From the NCBI GenBank assembly GCA_002727395.1, contig PBWY01000048.1, positions 1 to 9,090 of the forward strand: a stretch of DNA of 9,090 nt, written 5' to 3'. Below, one piece after another: positions 1 through 6,201 of the stretch; position 1 is the first letter of the stretch; every line of letters starts with the position of its first letter. The notes below the pieces were generated by a model. That model was not told where the DNA came from, did not search any database, and saw only the letters and a program-made list of their open reading frames with translations. The position numbers and the translations under genes were made by a program. Source of the stretch: Rhodospirillales bacterium. Its GTDB lineage: Bacteria; Pseudomonadota; Alphaproteobacteria; MPNO01; UBA2964.

Positions 1-890
1 ACGTCAAGCACGACAGTGAAATCAACTTTGACTGGAAACAGAAGCTCAAGAACGGCATGACCGTTGGTGGGCGTATGGAGTTGGAAGCTGGAACGGGTAC
101 TACTACCGGGAACAACACATGGGATGAAACTTCCATGTATGTTAAGGGTTCCTTCGGTAAGTTCCAAATTGGTAACAACGACCCTGCTGCTTCCTACGTT
201 GGAAGTGTTAAGGGTGTTGGCCCTGTAGGTATCGTTAAGTCAGATGCCGGTGACTGGGTTGGCCTTTCTGGAAACCAGACCATTGACAACGACAATGACG
301 TTGGCATGGGCGACAACCAAAAGATCACTTATTTCCTTCCAAAAATGGGTGCACTTTCTGCTGCTGTTTCCTATATGCCTGATGCTTCTGGTGGTACGGC
401 TACAGATTACGATGATACAGAAACTTCTGGTGATCGTGATGGTATCTCTGCCATGGCCAAGTATGCTGGTAAAGCTGGTAAGACGAAGTACAGCCTAGCA
501 GTTGGTTATTCACAAGTTGACACGGGTTCTGTCACTGAAGATGGCTGGAACATGGGTGTTAACATTGGTCAAGGTGCTGTGACTTTAACGGCTTTCCATG
601 CTGTTGAAGACAATGGTTCTGGAACCAAGAACAAAGATACTGGTGCAGCTATTAAGTACAAGCTCAACAAGTCTGACACTGTCAGCCTTCAGTATGGTTT
701 TGCTGAGAATGAGCCATCGAGTGGTACCGATAAGAAGACAACTGTTACGTCAGCTGGCTATTCCAAGAATTTGGGTGGCGGCGTAAAATTTGAAGGCTCT
801 ATCTTCAACGTTGATGATGATCAGGGCAGTGGAAGCTCCAATAACGTTAGTGAAAACGGTGTTGTAGCTGGCTTCAAGATTAAATTCTAA
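1..890 (+). CDS. Gram-negative porin, 3' part (5' end outside window)
   Basis: This is an outer-membrane general diffusion porin, a beta-barrel trimer type. The frame is open from base 3 and begins VKHDSEINFDWKQKL, so the signal peptide and first strands lie upstream of the window and the ATG at 57 is internal. About 296 residues are visible. They show alternating amphipathic strands separated by Gly/Asp/Asn/Ser-rich loops, early strand motifs such as GRMELEAG and MYVKGSFGKFQIGN, and the C-terminal strand VVAGFKIKF. The terminal Phe is the BAM recognition signature of outer-membrane proteins. Codons are strongly biased (GGT, GTT, AAG, AAC), unlike the A/T-rich neighbours, which suggests high expression. 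The gene ends at a strong terminator and stands alone on its strand. The porin class is secure; the specific pore preference cannot be read. Confidence 0.88.
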   Translation, partial: VKHDSEINFDWKQKLKNGMTVGGRMELEAGTGTTTGNNTWDETSMYVKGSFGKFQIGNNDPAASYVGSVKGVGPVGIVKSDAGDWVGLSGNQTIDNDNDVGMGDNQKITYFLPKMGALSAAVSYMPDASGGTATDYDDTETSGDRDGISAMAKYAGKAGKTKYSLAVGYSQVDTGSVTEDGWNMGVNIGQGAVTLTAFHAVEDNGSGTKNKDTGAAIKYKLNKSDTVSLQYGFAENEPSSGTDKKTTVTSAGYSKNLGGGVKFEGSIFNVDDDQGSGSSNNVSENGVVAGFKIKF

Positions 891-915
891 GATTTTTACA
901 GAAATTTAGAATTGG

Positions 916-946
916 TTAGGGGGCCTTCGGGCCCCCTAATTTTTTT
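916..946 (+). terminator. Rho-independent terminator of the porin gene
   Basis: A perfect 10-bp stem (916-925 with 930-939) is closed by a C(UUCG)G tetraloop at 926-929 and followed by seven T at 940-946. It sits 26 nt after the porin stop. Read on the minus strand there is no T-run after the stem, so it serves mainly the porin. The converging cupin gene ends only a few bases beyond it. Confidence 0.93.
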
Positions 947-952
947 ATTTTA

Positions 953-1882
953 CTATTTCTCATCTGATTCAAGATCCAATTGGTTAGCGCGGTATGAGAA
1001 ACTTTCGAGACTGTCTTCGACGCGCTTTTTAAAATCAGGATTTGAGGAGAGATCTTTCATCTGTTTAGCCCACTTTCGGAGATAAAAATCAACTGGGTCC
1101 TTTTCTCTTAAAATTGCATTAAGGGGCATGCGGAAAAACTCTGTTTTCACTGCATTTTCAAATGCATGGGATATGACATCCATGCCTAACATTTCCACCA
1201 AGCCAAAGGATAAATGGAGTGACCGTCCCTGCCGACATGATGCGTGATGCAGAAAACCAGACGGGATATATAAAAGATCACCAGGTTCGAATAATAAATC
1301 CAATAATGGTGATCCGCGGACATTTTCCGGATTCATGTAACGTGCATTTGTAAAGTGTGGATGATTGATGGGATATTCCGCATACTGATCAAAGACTTGC
1401 CAGTGTTTTTTGCCGTCAATCTGAATGGCAAAAACATCGTGCACATCAAAATGAATTGGAAAGGCTTGGTGGTCTTTCTGCGAGTAATAAAGATTACATT
1501 CAAGCTTTCCCTTGGTCCAGCTTGTTAAGGCTTCTCGGATTTTGAGCACACCTATAGAAAGTCCAGCAATATCGTTTAGGACGATTGAGCTGCCGCGTTT
1601 CATTGCATCTTTTAAAATCTCGGTATTTAGGGCGGTGCCGTCACCGGAAATATTTTGTTGAGCTGGAAATAGGTCATTTTGGGGAATGGGCTTGTTGTCC
1701 AACAAAACTTGCAAACGCCCAGGTGTCCAAATTCCCGTCTGGTTGAGGAGTGTCTCAAAATCCTTATAGGAAAAAAAATCTGATAAAGTTCTTATTACGC
1801 TCTTTCCGATCCATGGCCGTCTATTTTTTTTAGCATCTTTAATTTCTTCTATGACGTTTTGGGATTTGAAAATATCTTCCAT
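953..1882 (-). CDS. JmjC/cupin_4-type Fe(II)/2-oxoglutarate oxygenase-like protein
   Basis: This is a cupin-fold protein of the cupin_4/JmjC class that includes the ribosomal-protein hydroxylases YcfD/RoxA, MINA53 and NO66. These are cytoplasmic enzymes that use Fe(II), O2 and 2-oxoglutarate. Counting from the ATG at 1882 (309 aa), the facial triad is visible: HFD at 144-146 (His and Asp ligands) and the distal His at 212 in PSGFLHHA. Family context is also present: D-V-F-A-I-Q at 149-154, GKKHW at 157-161, and FEPGDLLYIPSG before the distal His. The C-terminal ~90 residues are helical, as in family members with a dimerisation or winged-helix region. A TTG lies directly before the ATG, but AAAAGGAA upstream is better spaced for the ATG. 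The gene is divergent from yggS. The substrate is unknown; a protein or peptide hydroxylase role is inference from the family. Confidence 0.82.
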   Translation of the reverse strand: MEDIFKSQNVIEEIKDAKKNRRPWIGKSVIRTLSDFFSYKDFETLLNQTGIWTPGRLQVLLDNKPIPQNDLFPAQQNISGDGTALNTEILKDAMKRGSSIVLNDIAGLSIGVLKIREALTSWTKGKLECNLYYSQKDHQAFPIHFDVHDVFAIQIDGKKHWQVFDQYAEYPINHPHFTNARYMNPENVRGSPLLDLLFEPGDLLYIPSGFLHHASCRQGRSLHLSFGLVEMLGMDVISHAFENAVKTEFFRMPLNAILREKDPVDFYLRKWAKQMKDLSSNPDFKKRVEDSLESFSYRANQLDLESDEK

Positions 1883-1989
1883 CAATTCCTTTTCCCTTGT
1901 TGAGGTTTATTAAAGCAAAAACTAAAATCAGATTATAATCAATAAAAGGCAATATTACGCTAACTATAGAGTTTTAAATTATCTGGCCC

Positions 1990-2679
1990 ATGAATGAAAA
2001 CAAAGAAAAAATAAAAAGATCTCAAATTATTAAAAATCTTTCATCACTTTACGAGACCATATCTTCTGTTTCGTTGAAGGCAGGCCGGTCTTCTAACGAG
2101 GTAGGATTGATGGCAGTTACTAAATTTCATTCTGCGGAGGAAGTAAAAATAGTTCTCGAGCAGGGCCATCGGCTTTTTGGGGAGAATAGAGTACAAGAAG
2201 CCGAGCAAAAATATTCCTCATTGAAACAAGATTATCCCGATGCGCGGTTACATTTAATTGGCCCACTTCAAACAAACAAGGTACGCCAAGCCATAAGTTT
2301 TTTTGACGTTATAGAAACTCTTGATCGGCCACGACTTGCAAGAGCTTTACATAAAGAGCAACAAAACATGGGGCGCTGTCCGGACCTTTATATTCAAGTA
2401 AATACGGGCGAGGAGCCGCAAAAAGCTGGTGTTCATCCAGGAGAGCTTGATGAACTTTTAAAATTATCCCGAACGGAGTTCAAACTTCCGGTAAAGGGTT
2501 TGATGTGCATTCCGCCGGCGGACGATGAGCCCGCACTCCATTTTGGATTTCTGGCCACGCTCGCGCGCCGCCATAAGTTAAAAACTCTCAGCATGGGAAT
2601 GAGTGCCGATTTCGAGGCCGCAATTAAACTTGGGACTAGCCATGTTCGGATCGGTACATCGATTTTTGGTGCCCGTTAG
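1990..2679 (+). CDS. yggS: YggS/PROSC-family pyridoxal phosphate homeostasis protein
   Basis: This is a cytoplasmic PLP-binding protein of the YggS/PLPBP family, a single-domain fold III TIM barrel that buffers free PLP and influences amino-acid and vitamin B6 balance without a known catalytic reaction. It has 229 residues, normal for the family. The motifs run in order: LMAVTK with the PLP Schiff-base Lys45, LFGENRVQEA at 62-71, LHLIGPLQTNK at 87-97, an IQVNTGEEPQKAG substrate-loop region, GLMCIPP, the LSMGMSADFEAAI phosphate-binding stretch, and the terminal GTSHVRIGTSIFG. The usual AVSKTHP is here AVTKFHS. The in-frame TAA shortly upstream leaves ATG 1990 as the only reasonable start, yet there is no clear Shine-Dalgarno sequence before it (atctggccc). 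It is divergent from the cupin gene and convergent with the YkuD-like gene, 23 bp apart. Confidence 0.93.
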   Translation: MNENKEKIKRSQIIKNLSSLYETISSVSLKAGRSSNEVGLMAVTKFHSAEEVKIVLEQGHRLFGENRVQEAEQKYSSLKQDYPDARLHLIGPLQTNKVRQAISFFDVIETLDRPRLARALHKEQQNMGRCPDLYIQVNTGEEPQKAGVHPGELDELLKLSRTEFKLPVKGLMCIPPADDEPALHFGFLATLARRHKLKTLSMGMSADFEAAIKLGTSHVRIGTSIFGAR

Positions 2680-2702
2680 ACACAAAAAAACAGCTCCAGA
2701 AT

Positions 2703-3209
2703 TTAGTTGTCACATAACATTAATTCGACCATGCTTTTTTCTGTCCACTCTTCTAAAATTTTTGAAAGAGCAGATTTTGAAAAAGCAATACCCCCTTTGG
2801 TATTGCTGAAACTGGGAGTGGCCAAATGGATAAAAATTGCGCTTCCATTACCCGGGATGACAGGTTGATCATTATATCCCACCACCGCAATTAAATCATA
2901 AATAGTGTCTGTCCGCCAAAGCATTTCATATCCACCGCTAAATGGAAGTGTTATTAGCTTGTTATATTGTTTGCTTTCAGGACAATCACACCAAGCATCG
3001 GTTTTTTTTAGACAGGTAATAGGCAGGATTGTGCGCGGGGCAGATATCCGATCAGATCGGAAAAATACTTGCCGTAGGGAAAAATGACCAGCGGGCGTAA
3101 TTCCATCTCCCTCTTTTTTATCTTTAGAAATACCGCCTGTACCAAGCGCACAGCGAAATGTGATATTGTTCCAATGTGATTGACCATTTGGCTTTATGAC
3201 TAAATTCAC
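2703..3209 (-). CDS. Short YkuD-fold L,D-transpeptidase-like protein lacking the catalytic Cys
   Basis: This protein matches the short (~170 aa) YkuD-domain proteins common in alphaproteobacteria, which lack a signal peptide or membrane segment. YkuD enzymes use a Cys to make 3-3 peptidoglycan cross-links or to attach proteins. Family hallmarks are plain: CALGTGG, KKEGDGITPAG, DAWCDCPESKQYN, a YDLIAVVGYND stretch and GSAIFIHLATP. The active-site segment normally reads like HVARPxxxPTEGCVAL. Here it is HLATPSFSNTKGGIAF: the His is kept (residue 128 from the GTG) but the Cys is Gly140 (codon GGT, 2790-2792). The usual WCDD has become WCDC. I chose GTG 3209 because MNLVIKPNGQ matches the typical family N-terminus and GAAGGA lies 12 nt upstream; a TTG at 3233 would add eight residues. 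As it stands it is probably a non-catalytic homologue. Confidence 0.8.
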   Translation of the reverse strand: MNLVIKPNGQSHWNNITFRCALGTGGISKDKKEGDGITPAGHFSLRQVFFRSDRISAPRTILPITCLKKTDAWCDCPESKQYNKLITLPFSGGYEMLWRTDTIYDLIAVVGYNDQPVIPGNGSAIFIHLATPSFSNTKGGIAFSKSALSKILEEWTEKSMVELMLCDN

Positions 3210-3323
3210 GAGTGCGTAATATCCTTCAGGCAAAAAAAGTCAATTCATGATGCCTAAATAGTTTGGGGTTGTAATGGCTAAAAAGTACAAAATTTAATAT
3301 ATCTTATAAATGCGGTTCAGACA

Positions 3324-3342
3324 CACAATTTATTTTATTGTG
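3324..3342. promoter_or_regulatory. Inverted repeat upstream of the response regulator
   Basis: CACAAT (3324-3329) and ATTGTG (3337-3342) form a perfect 6-bp inverted repeat with a 7-nt AT-rich spacer. It lies about 40 bp before the response-regulator start, in the divergent region between that gene and the YkuD-like gene. The position fits an operator or autoregulatory site, but no known consensus is matched and a 6-bp arm can arise by chance. No convincing -35/-10 pair was found around it. Confidence 0.25.
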
Positions 3343-3381
3343 GATCCCCGTTAATATTGATTTGCTTAGTGTGAGAAGGCG

Positions 3382-4062
3382 ATGAATTTTAAAAAAAATA
3401 TTCTCCTTGTAGAGGCTGATGAAGTTTTAAGGAAATGTTTGGTGGAGTTAGTGGGATCTCAGGAGGGCATACTCTTAACAGCAGTTGGATCCGGTGCAGA
3501 GGGTTTAAGGATAATTCAAGATGATCATTTTGATTTATTGATTCTCGATGAACTGAATTTGGATTTTAAAAATATCGAGTTATGTCGAGCAATTCGCTTT
3601 CAAGACTCATTAATTCCGATAATTCTTCTATCCAAAAATCAAGCGTTAGATAAAGATATTGATGGTGGAGTAAATGACCGCATAGTGAAACCATTTAATT
3701 TTCGAGATTTAATGGCGCGGATCAGGCTTCAACTAACAAAAGGTAACCAGGCCGAAGATTCCTATCATCGGCTGGGCCCATATAAATTTGATCCGAATGC
3801 GCAACTATTGTTAGATTTATCCGAAGATAAAAGTATTAGGCTGACCGAAAAAGAGACCTCAATCTTAAAATTCTTAATATATCACGCAAATTCGTTTGTG
3901 GCTCGGGGAGATCTCCTTGACGAGGTTTGGGAGTATAGCTCCGAGATTAGTACCCATACTTTGGAAACTCATATTTATAAGTTGCGTCAGAAACTCGAGA
4001 TACACCCGTCCCAAGCAAAGATTTTGGTAACGGAACCCGGGGGTTACCGGTTAATAATATAA
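3382..4062 (+). CDS. OmpR-family response regulator (orphan)
   Basis: This is a two-component response regulator with a receiver domain (about residues 5-118) and an OmpR/PhoB winged-helix DNA-binding domain (about 130-226). In the receiver the phosphoacceptor is Asp56 (LLILDELNLD), the switch Ser is 84 (IILLSK) and the conserved Lys-Pro is 103-104 (VKPF). The first acidic-pocket residue is Glu11, but the second position, normally Asp, is Ala12 (ILLVEADEVL), so Mg2+-dependent phosphorylation may be weakened. The output domain has RLTEKETSILKFL, the recognition-helix region STHTLETHIYKLRQKLE and the wing VTEPGGYRL. GAGAAGG at 3373-3379 is a good ribosome-binding site for the ATG. No histidine kinase is nearby. 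The gene converges on the FAH gene with 4 bp between the stops. The target regulon cannot be read. Confidence 0.9.
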   Translation: MNFKKNILLVEADEVLRKCLVELVGSQEGILLTAVGSGAEGLRIIQDDHFDLLILDELNLDFKNIELCRAIRFQDSLIPIILLSKNQALDKDIDGGVNDRIVKPFNFRDLMARIRLQLTKGNQAEDSYHRLGPYKFDPNAQLLLDLSEDKSIRLTEKETSILKFLIYHANSFVARGDLLDEVWEYSSEISTHTLETHIYKLRQKLEIHPSQAKILVTEPGGYRLII

Positions 4063-4066
4063 TGGT

Positions 4067-4825
4067 TTATTGTTGTTCCCGAATGGTATTGCGAAGTGTG
4101 CCAATTCCGGACACCTGTGCTTCACATAAGTCGCCGTCTTTAAGCCAAACTGGTTCCTTCATGCCAAGGGCAACACCAAAGGGAGTGCCAGTTGCAATTA
4201 GGTCGCCAGGCAAAAGCGTAATGCCTCTGCTGAGATAGGAAATTAGCTCCGGAATTTTGAAAATTAAATTGGAAGTATTGGACTCTTGTCTTATTTTACC
4301 ATTTACGGAAAGGCTGAGGTCCAAATTATGGGGGTCTTCTATTTCATTGAGTGTCACAATAGAGGGGCCATAAGGACAAAATGAGTCTAAAGATTTTCCA
4401 TAATCCCATTGCCCTGCCCCGCTTAATTGTAGATCTCGTGCCGATATGTCGTTGACTACTGTAAAACCAAGAACCTTATCCATCGCATCTTTTTCGGAGA
4501 CACGAAAAGCGCTCTTTCCTATTACTACGCCCAACTCCACTTCATAATCGACCTTTTGAGTAACATCGCAATAAAAGTTTATTTCGTCATAAGGCCCGGT
4601 AACAGATGTAGCGTATTTAGAGAATATTACCGGCTCTTTTGGAACCTCCATATTGGCTTCGCGACAATGATCAAGATAGTTGAGCCCGATACCAATCACT
4701 TTAGGAGGGTTTTGGATGGGTGCCTCTAACTTTACTTCATCCATTGCAAAATCTGGCCCAGCCCAGTCTGCAATTGCTGATCTAACTCTAGCTAAAATAG
4801 CGTCTCCACCCCTCGCAATCTCCAA
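4067..4825 (-). CDS. Fumarylacetoacetate hydrolase (FAH) family protein, 5' end interrupted by a nonsense codon
   Basis: The FAH fold contains divalent-metal hydrolases, decarboxylases and isomerases of aromatic or acylpyruvate catabolism. The catalytic core is intact. Counting from the TTG at 4825 (252 aa), it shows PPKVIGIGLNYLDH, the metal-ligand segment DYEVELGVVIG with Glu95 and Glu97, NDISARDLQ with Asp126, the QWDYGKSLDSFCPYGP loop, and the C-terminal LLPGDLIATGTPFGV. The frame stays open upstream of 4825 and encodes a typical FAH N-terminus back to an ATG at 4942, except for a TAA at 4919-4921 (codon 8). The full gene would have 291 codons, the usual length. A GGAG at 4831-4834, 5 nt before TTG 4825, could allow internal initiation and give a shortened protein. 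It may be a recent pseudogene, a truncated but working enzyme, or a sequencing error. The substrate is unknown. Confidence 0.8.
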   Translation of the reverse strand: MEIARGGDAILARVRSAIADWAGPDFAMDEVKLEAPIQNPPKVIGIGLNYLDHCREANMEVPKEPVIFSKYATSVTGPYDEINFYCDVTQKVDYEVELGVVIGKSAFRVSEKDAMDKVLGFTVVNDISARDLQLSGAGQWDYGKSLDSFCPYGPSIVTLNEIEDPHNLDLSLSVNGKIRQESNTSNLIFKIPELISYLSRGITLLPGDLIATGTPFGVALGMKEPVWLKDGDLCEAQVSGIGTLRNTIREQQ

Positions 4826-4942
4826 GAGGTCTCCGGTTTCCCCGGAGGGAAGGCCCGCTGCCCTCAGGTCTAGGATGCGGTCATTCTTTAGAGCGCCAGG
4901 TCTTTTTTCCCCGTTTGTTTAAAACGTAACTAATTGAGCCAT
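4826..4942 (-). other. Severed N-terminal segment of the FAH-family gene with in-frame TAA
   Basis: On the minus strand ATG 4942 reads MAQLVTF, then TAA (4919-4921), then TNGEKRPGALKNDRILDL followed by RAAGLPSGETGDLLEIA, without any shift into the downstream FAH frame. The pattern (strand, NGE, PGAL, RILDL) is the usual FAH N-terminal domain. The segment was therefore once part of the gene, and a single base change at codon 8 explains the interruption. The ATG has only a distant AGGGA upstream. Confidence 0.72.
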
Positions 4943-5048
4943 TGTTTTTAAAATCCCTAGGTTGATACAATATTATTTTGGCCATGCTAGCAATACACGG
5001 AGCTCAAGGCAGAGTCTATAATTGCATTTAGGGTACACATTAAAATGC

Positions 5049-5660
5049 TTATCTTGGCTCAGGATAGATTTTTTTGTTTGAAATAAGGCTGATATTCAGT
5101 TGGTCAATTTTTACATTGCCATTTAAATCAACTCTAAAAAGTTGAACGGCATCCCATTCCAATTCTTCTGGAGCAGGGTTAATCATGTTCCAGCCGGTGG
5201 CTAGTGAAATCGCTGCCCGTATAATCCCCTGGTGGGAGACTGCGCCCGTCGGCCGCTTATTTTTAGCAATTATCTTAATCCATTTATGCACGCGGTTTCT
5301 AACTTCTCTCGGAGTTTCCCCCCCATCTGGACGCAGATCTATTCCCTTTTTCTTTCGTTTTACGAATTCGGCGCCATATTTTTCTTGGAGTTGCTGACCA
5401 GTGAGTCCGTCCCACTGACCCCAATCCATCTCGATAAGTGAGGGCTCAGTTTTTGTCTTCAGCCCAAGAAGTGAAGCAGTTTTTTGTGCTCTTTTCAAAG
5501 GACTAGCGAACCATTGATAATTTTTAAATTTATCAGGAAGTACCCAGGTATTTACCCGCTGTATCCCCAGCGTACTCAATGGAATATCTGTCTGTCCCTG
5601 CAATTTTCTCTGTTCATTCCATAATGTCGGTCCATGCCGAATCAAGGCAAGTGGCGTCAT
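5049..5660 (-). CDS. Histidine phosphatase (phosphoglycerate mutase-like) family protein
   Basis: This is a member of the histidine phosphatase superfamily, branch 1, like PhoE/CobC/GpmB proteins, which act through a phosphohistidine intermediate. It has 203 residues, within the family range. The catalytic set is complete: LIRHGPT with Arg8 and nucleophile His9, Arg57 in ASPLKRAQKTA, the proton donor Glu77 in EMDWGQWDG, and His143 in SHQGIIRA. GGET at 113-116 fits the family's substrate-side loop. There is no signal peptide, so it is cytoplasmic. It starts at ATG 5660 with only a weak AGAAG upstream. It lies downstream of hsp20 behind a hairpin terminator and upstream of the FAH gene with a ~106 bp gap. 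No cobalamin genes are nearby, so an alpha-ribazole phosphatase role is not supported and the substrate stays open. Confidence 0.88.
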   Translation of the reverse strand: MTPLALIRHGPTLWNEQRKLQGQTDIPLSTLGIQRVNTWVLPDKFKNYQWFASPLKRAQKTASLLGLKTKTEPSLIEMDWGQWDGLTGQQLQEKYGAEFVKRKKKGIDLRPDGGETPREVRNRVHKWIKIIAKNKRPTGAVSHQGIIRAAISLATGWNMINPAPEELEWDAVQLFRVDLNGNVKIDQLNISLISNKKIYPEPR

Positions 5661-5701
5661 GAGTTTAATCTTCTAAAAGTGGTTAAAAAGTCCTAAAGGG
5701 A

Positions 5702-5728
5702 AGACGCCCCACAAAACGTGAGGCGTCT
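5702..5728 (-). terminator. Probable terminator of hsp20
   Basis: An 11-bp stem (5718-5728 with 5702-5712, one G-U pair) with a 5-nt loop at 5713-5717 lies about 20 nt after the hsp20 stop in the direction of transcription. The following tract on the minus strand is TCCCTTTAGGACTTTTT, an interrupted and late T-run, so termination may be partial and allow some read-through into the phosphatase gene. Confidence 0.6.
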
Positions 5729-5748
5729 GATAAAATATAAAGATCTAA

Positions 5749-6201
5749 TCAAGCAGCATTTACCAATTTTGCATCGCTGCCGGAATTAATTTTGATATTC
5801 CTTGGTTTCAATTCTTCGGGCACTTCGCGTATCAGGTTTATGTGAAGGAGGCCATTAACCAGCTCTGCACCAATAACTTGTATGTGGTCTGCGAGTTGAA
5901 ACTTGCGCTCAAAAGCCCTTCCTGCGATACCTCGGTATAAATACTTGGCATCGTTTTGGGTCTCTTGTCCCCGACTCTTTACAATAAGCATGTTTTCTTT
6001 GGCGGTTATATCGAGATCTTTTTCTCCGAAGCCAGCTACAGCTATCGATATTCTGTAACTATTCTCTTCAGTTTTTTCGATATTATAGGGCGGATAAGTA
6101 TCCGAAAGATCCGCCGATCTCATAGCCGTATCTAGCAGCCTCGGAATACTGTCAAACCCTACACTTGAACGGAAAAGCGGTGAAAAATCAAAAGTTGTCA
6201 T
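5749..6201 (-). CDS. Small heat-shock protein Hsp20, IbpA type
   Basis: This is an ATP-independent holdase chaperone of the alpha-crystallin/Hsp20 family that binds unfolding proteins in large oligomers and passes them to DnaK/ClpB. It has 150 residues. The N-terminal arm (MTTFDFSPLFRSSVGFDSI) and the YPPYNIEK entry into the alpha-crystallin domain (about 38-130) are typical of IbpA-like class A proteins, as is GIAGRAFERKFQLADHI. The C-terminal extension carries KPRNIKI, which supplies the I-x-I anchor motif (I-K-I) for oligomer assembly. ATG 6201 is preceded by a very strong AAAGGAGGG (6209-6217) at 7-nt spacing. That Shine-Dalgarno sequence lies inside a ROSE-like hairpin, and a sigma-32-like promoter lies about 100 bp upstream, so both transcriptional and translational heat control are likely. 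Confidence 0.95.
   Translation of the reverse strand: MTTFDFSPLFRSSVGFDSIPRLLDTAMRSADLSDTYPPYNIEKTEENSYRISIAVAGFGEKDLDITAKENMLIVKSRGQETQNDAKYLYRGIAGRAFERKFQLADHIQVIGAELVNGLLHINLIREVPEELKPRNIKINSGSDAKLVNAA

Noticed and set aside
1932..1939. GATTATAATC palindrome (positions 1931-1940) giving TATAAT on both strands between the cupin and yggS genes
   Set aside because: No acceptable -35 element at 16-18 bp spacing in either direction; perhaps promoter-related, but not supported enough to annotate.
4026..4048. GGTAAC...GTTACC dyad near the end of the response-regulator gene, a possible terminator
   Set aside because: It encodes the conserved wing motif VTEPGGYR, has no T-run after it, and is followed by the stop and a convergent gene; best explained by coding constraint.
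5017..5022. TATAAT on the plus strand between the phosphatase and FAH genes
   Set aside because: No plus-strand gene lies downstream and there is no matching -35, so it is probably chance in AT-rich DNA.
5023..5048. GCATTT/AAATGC dyad after the phosphatase stop as a terminator
   Set aside because: A 13-nt loop, low G+C stem and no following T-run on the minus strand.
5185..5441. Open frames on the plus strand opposite the histidine phosphatase
   Set aside because: They lie antisense to a gene with a complete catalytic set and show no recognisable family features; they are overlaps by chance.
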